A stretch of DNA of 64,000 nucleotides from Arthrobacter sp. RIT-PI-e. GTDB taxonomy: Bacteria; Actinomycetota; Actinomycetes; Actinomycetales; Micrococcaceae. Location: positions 1 through 64,000 of the forward strand of contig NZ_LGIU01000064.1 in NCBI RefSeq assembly GCF_001187915.1, read 5' to 3'. A program made the translations under genes and the position numbers. This document shows, piece by piece, positions 22,095-30,053 of the stretch (the stretch's first letter is position 1; the number at the start of each line of letters is the position of its first letter). The notes beneath the pieces were generated by a model. It had not been told where the DNA came from. It saw nothing but the letters and a program-made list of their open reading frames with translations, and did no database searches.

Positions 22095-23243
22095 ATGAGC
22101 CCGTTCCGCCTCGATCGACTCACACGCCATCCCGACATCGACACCCCGGACCTCGTGGCCGTCGACGCGGCCGACCGCCTCCTCCTCGACACGGCCGCCG
22201 ACGCCCTCCGCCGCGACACCGTCGCGGTGATCGGTGATTCCTACGGCGCGCTGACGCTCACCGCCGCCGAGGTGAACCCGCACCTCCCCGTCCGCGTGTT
22301 CCAGGACGGGATCGTCCACCAACGGGCGCTCGGCCGGAACGCCCGTGAGGCCGGGATGGAGGATCGCTACCGCACCCTCCCGCTCGGCGCGGAGCTGCTG
22401 GCGGGCGTGTCGACCGTCCTGCTGCGGCTACCGCGGTCCCTGGACGAGCTGGACGAGATCGCGGCGCTGGTGGCCGACCACGCCGCACCGGACGTACGGG
22501 TCCTCGCCGGCGGCCGGACCAAGCACATGACACCGACCATGAACGACGTCCTGGGACGGCACTTCGGCACGGTCACCGCGGGGCTGGGCCGGCAGAAGGC
22601 CCGGATCCTCACGGCCTCCGATCCCCGCCCCGGCACCTCGGCAGGCTTCCCCAGGAGCGCGCGGCACGACGTCGGCCTCGCACGCCCCCTCGAGCTGCGC
22701 GCCTACGGGGCGACCTTCGGAGGTGCGGCCCTCGATCCGGGGACCCGGCTGCTGCTCCCCCACCTGCTCCCCCCTGTGCTCCCCACGGGGCGGACGGAGC
22801 GGGACCCGCGGGGGGAGGTGATCGATCTGGGCTGCGGCAACGGCGCCCTCTCCGCCTACCTCGCCCTGACGCACCCGGACCTCGTCGTCCACGCCACGGA
22901 CCAGTCCGCATCGGCGGTCGCCTCGACCCGGGCGACTGCGGCCGCCAACGGCGTGTCCGACCGCGTCCGGGTCAGCCGGGACGACGCCCTGTCCGAGGTC
23001 CCCGACGCCTCGGCGCGGCTGATCGTCCTGAACCCGCCCTTCCACGTCGGCAGCACGGTGCACACCGGGATCGCGCTGAAGCTCTTCCGCGCCTGCGCGC
23101 GGGTGCTCGCACCGGGCGGCGAGCTCTACACCGTATGGAACGGCCATCTGCGCTACCGGTCCGCCCTGGAGAGCATCATCGGGCCCACCCGGCAGCTCGA
23201 CCGCTCACCGAGGTTTACGGTGACCAGCTCGCGACGCGGCTGA
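22095..23243 (+). CDS. RlmG/RsmC-like rRNA guanine-N2 methyltransferase
   Basis: 382 residues with two related domains: a degenerate N-terminal half (AVIGDSYGALT) and a C-terminal catalytic half with VIDLGCGNGALSAYLA for SAM binding and the NPPF motif (NPPFHVGSTVHT) typical of N2-guanine methyltransferases. This duplicated layout is that of RsmC (16S G1207) and RlmG (23S G1835). Which site it modifies cannot be decided from sequence. TAGGAT at 22082-22087 lies 7 bases before the ATG with no Shine-Dalgarno. Confidence 0.85.
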   Translation: MSPFRLDRLTRHPDIDTPDLVAVDAADRLLLDTAADALRRDTVAVIGDSYGALTLTAAEVNPHLPVRVFQDGIVHQRALGRNAREAGMEDRYRTLPLGAELLAGVSTVLLRLPRSLDELDEIAALVADHAAPDVRVLAGGRTKHMTPTMNDVLGRHFGTVTAGLGRQKARILTASDPRPGTSAGFPRSARHDVGLARPLELRAYGATFGGAALDPGTRLLLPHLLPPVLPTGRTERDPRGEVIDLGCGNGALSAYLALTHPDLVVHATDQSASAVASTRATAAANGVSDRVRVSRDDALSEVPDASARLIVLNPPFHVGSTVHTGIALKLFRACARVLAPGGELYTVWNGHLRYRSALESIIGPTRQLDRSPRFTVTSSRRG

Positions 23244-23384
23244 TGCCCGTCACCCCGCACCGGTCGGCCGGTGCCCACCGCCTGACCCCACCGGGAGGCC
23301 GACAGGACGGAGCGGCGGGGAACAGGCTCACGGCGTGGACGACGGAGCCGGCCGGGGAAACCGTGACCAGCACGGGAGCAGGGA

Positions 23385-23426
23385 ACGAGGAAGGCCCCCG
23401 TCCGGGTGGACGGGGGCCTTCCTCGT
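23385..23426. terminator. Strong bidirectional terminator between methyltransferase and rpsA
   Basis: A perfect 19-bp stem, 23385-23403 with 23408-23426, closed by a 4-base loop (GGGT). It serves rpsA on the minus strand and the methyltransferase on the plus strand. Confidence 0.88.
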
Positions 23427-23444
23427 GTTCGCCGTGGCGGGAGC

Positions 23445-24917
23445 TTACGCCCCGGTCAGCTTCTCGCGCAGTGCCGCGAGTGCCTCGTCCGAGGCCAGCG
23501 TCCCGGAACCGGTCTCGGTGGCGACGGGCTCGGAGGAGTAGCTGGTCGAGTTCGACTCGGCCGGCTCGTTGGCGGCCGCGGCGTCGTCCGATGCGTGCTG
23601 GACGACCTGCTTCTTGTGGGCCTCCCAGCGGGACTGGGCCTCCGCGTACTGGGCCTCCCACGCAGCGCGCTGCGTCTCGTAGCCCTCGAGCCATTCGTTC
23701 GACTCAGGGTCGAAGCCCTCGGGGTACTTGTAGTTGCCCTCGTCGTCGTACTCGGCGGCCATGCCGTAGAGCGCGGGATCGAACTCGGTGCTGTCCGCGT
23801 CCACGCCCTCGTTGGCCTGCTTCAGGCTGAGGGAGATCCGGCGGCGCTCGAGGTCGATGTCGATGACCTTGACGAAGAGCTCGTCCCCGACGGAGACGAC
23901 CTGCTCGGCGAGCTCCACGTGGCGCACGGCCAGCTCGGAGATGTGCACGAGACCCTCGATGCCGTCCTCGACGCGGACGAACGCGCCGAAGGGCACGAGC
24001 TTCGTGACCTTGCCCGGCACGACCTGACCCAGGGCGTGCGTACGGGCGAAGGTCTGCCAGGGGTCCTCCTGCGTGGCCTTCAGCGAGAGAGAGACGCGCT
24101 CGCGGTCGAGATCGACCTCGAGGACCTCCACGGTGACTTCCTGACCGACCTCGACGACCTCGGAGGGGTGGTCGATGTGCTTCCAGGAGAGCTCGGAGAC
24201 GTGCACGAGACCGTCGACGCCGCCGAGGTCCACGAACGCACCGAAGTTGACGATCGAGGAGACGACGCCCGGACGGACCTGGCCCTTCTCGAGCTTGTTG
24301 AGGAACGTGGAGCGGACCTCGGACTGGGTCTGCTCGAGCCAGGCACGACGTGAGAGGACCACGTTGTTGCGGTTCTTGTCGAGCTCGATGATCTTCGCCT
24401 CGATCTGCTGACCGATGTACGGAGCCAGGTCGCGGACGCGGCGCATCTCGACGAGCGACGCGGGCAGGAAGCCGCGCAGACCGATGTCCAGGATGAGACC
24501 ACCCTTGACGACCTCGATGACGGTACCGGTGACGACGCCGTCCTCCTCCTTGACCTTCTCGATGTCGCCCCAGGCGCGCTCGTACTGCGCGCGCTTCTTG
24601 GAGAGGATCAGGCGGCCTTCTTTGTCTTCCTTGGTGAGGACCAGGGCCTCGACCTCGTCACCCACGGAGACGACGTCCCCGGGGTCGACGTCGTGCTTGA
24701 TGGAAAGCTCGCGGGAAGGAATGACACCCTCGGTCTTGTAACCGATGTCGAGCAGGACCTCGTCGCGGTCGACCTTGACGACCGTACCCTCGACGAGATC
24801 TCCGTCGTTGAAGTACTTGATGGTGGCGTCGATCGCTGCGAGGAAGTCCTCAGCGGTGCCGATGTCGTTGATCGCGACCTGCGGGGCACCTTGCTTCTCG
24901 GTGGTGGTGATGGTCAT
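23445..24917 (-). CDS. rpsA: 30S ribosomal protein S1
   Basis: 490 residues with four S1 OB-fold repeats, recognisable by DGDLVEGTVVKVD, EDGVVTGTVIEVV, KGQVRPGVVSSIV and LGQVVPGKVTKLV, each followed by a G-F/A-V/L-HVSEL-type strand. The four-repeat form plus an acidic tail of about 120 residues is usual for actinobacteria. S1 binds mRNA on the 30S subunit; in actinobacteria the tail is divergent. ATG at 24917 has GGAG 10 bases upstream. A longer frame would add 18 residues not found in homologues. Confidence 0.97.
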   Translation of the reverse strand: MTITTTEKQGAPQVAINDIGTAEDFLAAIDATIKYFNDGDLVEGTVVKVDRDEVLLDIGYKTEGVIPSRELSIKHDVDPGDVVSVGDEVEALVLTKEDKEGRLILSKKRAQYERAWGDIEKVKEEDGVVTGTVIEVVKGGLILDIGLRGFLPASLVEMRRVRDLAPYIGQQIEAKIIELDKNRNNVVLSRRAWLEQTQSEVRSTFLNKLEKGQVRPGVVSSIVNFGAFVDLGGVDGLVHVSELSWKHIDHPSEVVEVGQEVTVEVLEVDLDRERVSLSLKATQEDPWQTFARTHALGQVVPGKVTKLVPFGAFVRVEDGIEGLVHISELAVRHVELAEQVVSVGDELFVKVIDIDLERRRISLSLKQANEGVDADSTEFDPALYGMAAEYDDEGNYKYPEGFDPESNEWLEGYETQRAAWEAQYAEAQSRWEAHKKQVVQHASDDAAAANEPAESNSTSYSSEPVATETGSGTLASDEALAALREKLTGA

Positions 24918-25145
24918 GTAGTTGGGGCTCCGTTGTGGAAGATTAATTGCTCCGGACGGCACGGGAACCACCGACCCGGCGGGGCCGGGAGCGGATTCCG
25001 ATGTCCGGATGTGGACGAAAGGGAAAGAACCTCGGAAGGTTCCGAGAGGAGCGGTGCGATCCTGGATGCCCCCGAGAAGATCCGGGGACGATCGGAGCGC
25101 ACCACACGCCCGTCCAGTCTAGCCCTCGGTGTCCAGCACCGTCAA
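24918..25145 (-). promoter_or_regulatory. rpsA promoter and ~190-base leader
   Basis: TTGACG at 25145-25140 and TAGACT at 25121-25116 with an 18-base spacer form a near-consensus housekeeping promoter. Transcription should start near 25109, leaving a leader of about 190 bases. The leader contains a CTCGGAA-CC-TTCCGAG hairpin and a low-GC stretch just before the ribosome-binding site. This could allow feedback by S1 itself, which is inference. Confidence 0.72.
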
Positions 25146-25202
25146 AGCACGGACCTCCGCGCGGGGAGGCCCCCGTGCGGCCCGGGCGGGACCGGGACGG
25201 GG

Positions 25203-26525
25203 TCAGAAGTGCGTGATGCAGTACGGCTCCTGTGGCACCCCGAACAGCGTGTCGAGCAGGTCCACGACGTCGTCGGCGTGCGCGGTCAGCGCTCCTGCCG
25301 CGGCCAGCACCGAGGCCTGCACACCCCCGAGGTACAGCGAGCCGAGGGCGTTCGCGGTCACCGTGGCGTCCGGTACCGCGGTGGCCCCCGCCGGCTCCAC
25401 CTCCGCCACGCCGTCCGCGACGGACAGGGCGTAGGAGCCGTCCACGAGTCCGAGGGCGTCCTCCACCGCGACCACGACCCTGCCGCTGCCCCGGTACGAC
25501 CGCGCCCGGAGGGCCGCAACGACGTCGAGCACGCGGACCCACAGGACGTCGTCGGTCCCCTTGACCTGGTAGCACCGGCGGTCGCGCAGGGCCCAGGGCA
25601 GCGGGTCGTCACGCCGGGCGTCGTCCCAGGTGATCCGCTGGACGAGGTCCAGGGATCCGAGATAGCGCCACAGCTCGAGGTAGGCCGAGGGCGTGGCCGC
25701 CACCAGGTCCACGAGCTTGGTGGTGCGCGGGGTGGTGTCCCAGCCCGCGAACCGGTAGGAGACGTAACCGGCCGGCTCGCCGTCGGCGTCGTAGTGCACG
25801 GCCATGCGGGCGGCGCGGTCCTCGGTGGGCCGCTCGCGCCCCCACTCCCCCGAAGCGCGCCGCGGGTAGGAGGACTGCCTGCCCACGGAGCCGAAGGTGG
25901 AGTGCTGGAAACGGTCGAAGACCTCGCCCGCGAGACGTGCGGCGTGCTCCCGCGCCACGAGCGTGGTGGTCCCCGTCGGCGGTGCGGTGATCTCGAACCG
26001 CTCCTGCACGTCCACCTCGATGCTCTGCGTGAACGTGGCGCAGCCGAACCCGAACCGCCCGTAGATGGTGGCCTCGGACGCCGTGAGGATCGCGAGCGGG
26101 AGCCCGCGCTCCTTCGCGCCCGACAGGTCCTCGGTGATCATGGAGCGCAGGATCCCCCTGCGGCGGTGGCTCGCCCGCACCGTCACCGCGGTGATCTGGT
26201 GGACGTCCAGCTGCGTCCGGCCCACGTTGAGGGCGTGCACCATGGTGCCGTAGGTGGCCCCGGGGAAGTCGACGCCCATCGCCTCGGCGGGCTGGGCGTC
26301 GTCGTGGACCCCGCGCAGCTCGCGCCGGTCCTCCGTGAACACCCGGAGCATGGCCGGGAGGTCCTCGGGATCCATGAAGGGGTCGTTGAAGCCGATCCCC
26401 TCGGCGTTCAACCACGTCGCGAAGCGGCCCTCCGCCGAGGTGTCGTCGGCGGGTCCCGGGGTGAAGCTCTCGGTGCGGAGGTCCCGCCGGTCACGGGTCT
26501 GGTCCGGTGCAGTGTAGTCGCTCAC
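25203..26525 (-). CDS. Eis-like GNAT acetyltransferase
   Basis: 440 residues. Layout matches Eis: an N-terminal GNAT domain (ITAVTVRASHRRRGILRSMI is the acetyl-CoA motif), a second GNAT-like domain (PAGYVSYRFAGWD) and a C-terminal SCP2-like sterol-carrier fold ending in YCITHF, whose terminal carboxylate acts as base in Eis. Eis proteins acetylate amines, including aminoglycosides in mycobacteria; whether this one does is not known. GTG start at 26525; TAGGGT at 26532-26537 is 6 bases upstream with no Shine-Dalgarno. Confidence 0.88.
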   Translation of the reverse strand: MSDYTAPDQTRDRRDLRTESFTPGPADDTSAEGRFATWLNAEGIGFNDPFMDPEDLPAMLRVFTEDRRELRGVHDDAQPAEAMGVDFPGATYGTMVHALNVGRTQLDVHQITAVTVRASHRRRGILRSMITEDLSGAKERGLPLAILTASEATIYGRFGFGCATFTQSIEVDVQERFEITAPPTGTTTLVAREHAARLAGEVFDRFQHSTFGSVGRQSSYPRRASGEWGRERPTEDRAARMAVHYDADGEPAGYVSYRFAGWDTTPRTTKLVDLVAATPSAYLELWRYLGSLDLVQRITWDDARRDDPLPWALRDRRCYQVKGTDDVLWVRVLDVVAALRARSYRGSGRVVVAVEDALGLVDGSYALSVADGVAEVEPAGATAVPDATVTANALGSLYLGGVQASVLAAAGALTAHADDVVDLLDTLFGVPQEPYCITHF

Positions 26526-26579
26526 ACCTTCACCCTAGACGGAGCGTGAGCCGGGCATCCACCTGCGGCGGGCACCCCT

Positions 26580-29384
26580 CTAGTGCGCGGCCTCGTGCCA
26601 GCTGGCGCCGGTCCCCACCGAGACGTCGAGCGGCACGGTCAGATCAGCGGCCCCGCCCATCTGCGCGCGGACCAGCGCCTCCACCTCCTCGGCCTCCCCC
26701 GGGGCGATCTCGAGGACCAGCTCGTCGTGCACCTGGAGCAGCATGCGCGAGCCCAGGCCGCGCTGCGTCAGGGCGTCCTCCACCCCGAGCATGGCCTTCT
26801 TGATGATGTCCGCCGCGGATCCCTGGATCGGTGCATTGAGGGCTGCCCGCTCCGCCATCTCACGGAGCTGACGGTTGTCGCTGGAGAGATCGGGCAGATA
26901 GCGGCGGCGGCCCTCGATGGTGGAGGTGTAGCCGACCTTCCGCGCCTCCTCCACGATGCCGCGCAGGTAGTCCCGCACCGCGCCGAAGCGCTCGAAGTAG
27001 TCCCGCATCAGGGTGCGTGCCTCGTCCACGGAGATGTTCAGCTGCTTGGAGAGGCCGAACGAGCTCAAGCCGTAGACCAGGCCGTAGGACATCGCCTTGA
27101 CCTTGGACCGCATGGCGTTGGTGACCTCCTCCGGGGCCACGCCGAAGATGTGGGAACCGACGAACCGGTGGAGGTCCTCCCCCTCCTGGAAGGCGGAGAT
27201 CAGCCCCTCGTCGCAGGAGAGGTGCGCCATGATGCGCATCTCGATCTGCGAGTAGTCGGCCGTCATCAGGCTCTCGTACTTCTCACCGTCCCGGCCCTGC
27301 CCCACCACGAACACCTCGCGGATGCGCCGGCCCTCCTCGGAGCGGACCGGGATGTTCTGCAGGTTCGGGTTCGTGGAGGAGAGCCGGCCGGTGGCGGCGA
27401 CCGTCTGCAGGTACGTGGTGTGGACCCGGCCGTCGTCGCCCACGGCCTTCCGCAGACCCTCGACCGTCTGGCGCAGCTTCGTCGCGTCACGGTAGGCGAG
27501 GAGCTGGGTGAGGAACGGGTGGCCGGTCTTCGCGATGAGATCCGTGAGGGCATCGGCGTCGGTGGAGTAGCCCGTCTTGATCTTCTTGGTCCTCGGGAGT
27601 TCGAGCTCGTCGAACAGGACGGTCTGCAGCTGCTTCGGCGAACCGAGGTTGATCTCCTTGCCGATGATCCGGAAGGCCTCCGCGCTCGTGGCGCCGATGG
27701 TCTTCGCGAAGTCGTCGAGGAGCCGCTCGAGGCCGTCGATGGACACGGCCACCCCGGTACGCTCCATCCTCGCGAGGACCTCGGCCAGCGGGAGCTCGAG
27801 ACCGCCGAGGAGCTGGTTCGCGCCGCGATCCACGAGCTGCCCGGCGAAGTGCTCGCTCAGGCGCAGGGCGGCGAAGGCCGCCACCACCGCGGGGGACGCG
27901 ACGTCGTTGCCGCCGAGGTCCAGTGCCTGCTGCCCCGAGGAGTCGTTCGCGGACGCCGTGATGGACAGGCGCAGGTGGTACTGCGCGAGGTCGGCGAGGT
28001 CGTAGCTGCGGCGATCGGGCTGGATGAGGTACCCGGAGATCGCGGTGTCGTCCACCTCCCCCACGAGCGGCAGACCCCGCTCGGCGAGCAGCTTGAACAC
28101 GGTCTTGAAGTCGTGGACGATCTTCGGGGCGTCGGCGTCGGCCAGCCACTCCGCGAGCACCTTCTCGGCGGCGGCATCGAGGGGCTCCAGCGGCACGTAG
28201 GCGGCCTGCAGGGAGGTGACCACCGCCAGGCCCACCACGTCGGTGGTGCCCGCCGTCGTCTCCGTGGCCGGGGAGATCGACGCCGGGGCCTGGTTCGTCG
28301 CCCGGAACCACGCGGCCAGGCTCGCGGCGTCGTCGAGGAGCACGTGGGCGGGGGCGCTGAGCTCGTCCCCCTCCTCCTGCGACTCCTCCTCGCCGAAGAG
28401 GTCGAACAAGCGCTTGCGGAGCGTGTTGAACTGCAGGGAGTCGAAGAGGTCCTCCACGGCGGCGCGGTCGGGGTGCTGGGAGAGCATCGCGGACAGCTCC
28501 ACGGGCAGCTCGAGATCGGTGAGCAGCCGGTTGAGCCTCCGGTTCCGCTTCACGTCCTCGATGTTGGCGCGTAGTGAGTCCCCCACCTTGCCGCCGATCT
28601 TGTCCAGGTTCTCGAGGATGCCCTCGAGTCCGCCGTAGAGCTTGATCCACTTCGCCGCGGTCTTCGGGCCCACACCGGGCACGCCGGGGAGGTTGTCGGC
28701 GCTCTCCCCCACGAGCGCCGCGAGGTCGGAGTACTGGTGGGGCGGCACGAAGTACTTCTCCTCGATGGCCCGCGCGTCCATCTGCGGGATGTTCGTGACC
28801 CCCTGCTTCGGGTACAGCACCGTCACGCGGTCGTTGACGAGCTGGAAGGCGTCGCGGTCGCCGCTGACCACCTGCACGTCCCAGTCGGCCGCGGCGGCCT
28901 GGTGCGCGAGGGTGGCGAGGATGTCGTCGGCCTCGTAGCCGTCGAGGGAGATGGTGGGGATCCGCATGGCCTCCATGACCTTGATGATCAGGTCCACCTG
29001 GCCGTGGAATTCCTCGGGCGTCTTGTTACGGCCGCCCTTGTACTCGGTGTACTCCTCGCTGCGGAAGGTGGGGGTGTCGAGATCGAAGGCGACCGCGACG
29101 TGGCTGGGCTTCTGGTCCTTGATGAGGTTGATCAGCATCGCCGTGAAGCCGTAGACCGCGTTGGTGTGCTGCCCGGTGTCCGTGGAGAAGTTCTCGGCCG
29201 GCAGCGCGTAGAAGGCGCGGAAGGCCATGGAGTGACCGTCGATGACCAGGAGCCTGTGGCGCGTGCCGTCGGCGCGGCGGGTGGGCTCCACCGCCGTCGT
29301 CCCGACCGCCCGGGCCGGCTCCGGGGAGGCCTCGACGGACGGTTCGGAGGGCGGGGTCACGGCAGTTTTGGTTGTCTCACTCAC
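26580..29384 (-). CDS. polA: DNA polymerase I
   Basis: 934 residues. After a low-complexity N-terminus of about 45 residues comes the 5' nuclease domain (RHRLLVIDGHSMAFRAFYALP, GYEADD, GVPGVGPKTA), a 3'-5' exonuclease-like domain lacking the usual DxE metal ligands, and the polymerase with motif A TADYSQIEMRIMAHL, motif B RSKVKAMSYGLVYG and motif C VHDELV. A proofreading-dead middle domain is usual in actinobacteria. It fills gaps after excision repair and removes RNA primers. GTG start at 29384; TAGGCT at 29392-29397 lies 7 bases upstream. Confidence 0.97.
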   Translation of the reverse strand: MSETTKTAVTPPSEPSVEASPEPARAVGTTAVEPTRRADGTRHRLLVIDGHSMAFRAFYALPAENFSTDTGQHTNAVYGFTAMLINLIKDQKPSHVAVAFDLDTPTFRSEEYTEYKGGRNKTPEEFHGQVDLIIKVMEAMRIPTISLDGYEADDILATLAHQAAAADWDVQVVSGDRDAFQLVNDRVTVLYPKQGVTNIPQMDARAIEEKYFVPPHQYSDLAALVGESADNLPGVPGVGPKTAAKWIKLYGGLEGILENLDKIGGKVGDSLRANIEDVKRNRRLNRLLTDLELPVELSAMLSQHPDRAAVEDLFDSLQFNTLRKRLFDLFGEEESQEEGDELSAPAHVLLDDAASLAAWFRATNQAPASISPATETTAGTTDVVGLAVVTSLQAAYVPLEPLDAAAEKVLAEWLADADAPKIVHDFKTVFKLLAERGLPLVGEVDDTAISGYLIQPDRRSYDLADLAQYHLRLSITASANDSSGQQALDLGGNDVASPAVVAAFAALRLSEHFAGQLVDRGANQLLGGLELPLAEVLARMERTGVAVSIDGLERLLDDFAKTIGATSAEAFRIIGKEINLGSPKQLQTVLFDELELPRTKKIKTGYSTDADALTDLIAKTGHPFLTQLLAYRDATKLRQTVEGLRKAVGDDGRVHTTYLQTVAATGRLSSTNPNLQNIPVRSEEGRRIREVFVVGQGRDGEKYESLMTADYSQIEMRIMAHLSCDEGLISAFQEGEDLHRFVGSHIFGVAPEEVTNAMRSKVKAMSYGLVYGLSSFGLSKQLNISVDEARTLMRDYFERFGAVRDYLRGIVEEARKVGYTSTIEGRRRYLPDLSSDNRQLREMAERAALNAPIQGSAADIIKKAMLGVEDALTQRGLGSRMLLQVHDELVLEIAPGEAEEVEALVRAQMGGAADLTVPLDVSVGTGASWHEAAH

Positions 29385-29403
29385 AGGTGTCAGCCTAGTT
29401 CCC
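29385..29403. promoter_or_regulatory. 19-bp divergent polA/thioesterase promoter
   Basis: Only 19 bases separate the polA GTG from the ATG of the thioesterase gene. TAGGCT (29397-29392, minus) serves polA; CAGCCT (29391-29396, plus), with A2 and T6 of TANNNT, sits 7 bases before the ATG. The two boxes overlap by five bases. Confidence 0.6.
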
Positions 29404-29892
29404 ATGACAGACAACCGCACCCGCCCCGATCCCCTCGACGAGCCCTCCGGGGAGCGGCTGGCCGAGCTGCTCGCAGCGGGTGTCCCCGCCGAGCTGCACG
29501 GTCTGCTCCGCCGCCACGGGGTCGGTGCACTGACGGTCAAGATGGGGATCGTCTTCTCCGAGATGAGTGCCGAGCGCATGGTGGCCACCATGCCGGTGGA
29601 GGGCAACCAGCAGGTGGCCGGCATCCTGCACGGCGGCGCGCACGTGGTCCTCGCCGAGACGCTCGGGTCCTTCGCCGCGAGCCTGCACGCGGGCCCCGGG
29701 CGGCAGGCCGTGGGTATCGAGGTGGGGGCTACCCACCACCGCGGTGTCGCCTCCGGTCTGGTGACGGGCACGGCCACCGCGATCCATCTCGGGCGTACCC
29801 TGACCACGCACGAGGTGGTCATGACCGACCAGGAGGGACGACGGCTGTCCACCGCGCGCATCACCAACCTCATCCGCGACGAGCGCCCGTGA
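29404..29892 (+). CDS. PaaI-family hotdog thioesterase
   Basis: 162 residues. The hotdog fold is shown by GIVFSEMSAERMVATMPVE, followed by the catalytic loop QVAGILHGGAHVVLAETLGS, in which the HGG segment and acidic residue mark PaaI/YbgC-like acyl-CoA thioesterases, and then VGIEVGATHHRG. It hydrolyses an aryl- or acyl-CoA thioester; menaquinone-type 1,4-dihydroxy-2-naphthoyl-CoA is one possibility, but the substrate is not shown by the sequence. It starts 19 bases from polA in the opposite direction, with no ribosome-binding site, and is monocistronic. Confidence 0.87.
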   Translation: MTDNRTRPDPLDEPSGERLAELLAAGVPAELHGLLRRHGVGALTVKMGIVFSEMSAERMVATMPVEGNQQVAGILHGGAHVVLAETLGSFAASLHAGPGRQAVGIEVGATHHRGVASGLVTGTATAIHLGRTLTTHEVVMTDQEGRRLSTARITNLIRDERP

Positions 29893-30053
29893 GCTCCACG
29901 AGCAGGCCGGACTGACGGTTCCCAGCCGGTCTCCAGCGGACGTCCAGGAACGCACCGGATGCTTGGCGCGGCGCTCCTGCCGAGGAGGAGCGCTGCCGTC
30001 CCCGTGAGACCTGTCACCGGCGGCCGTGGAACAGGGCACGGAGGTCGACGACG

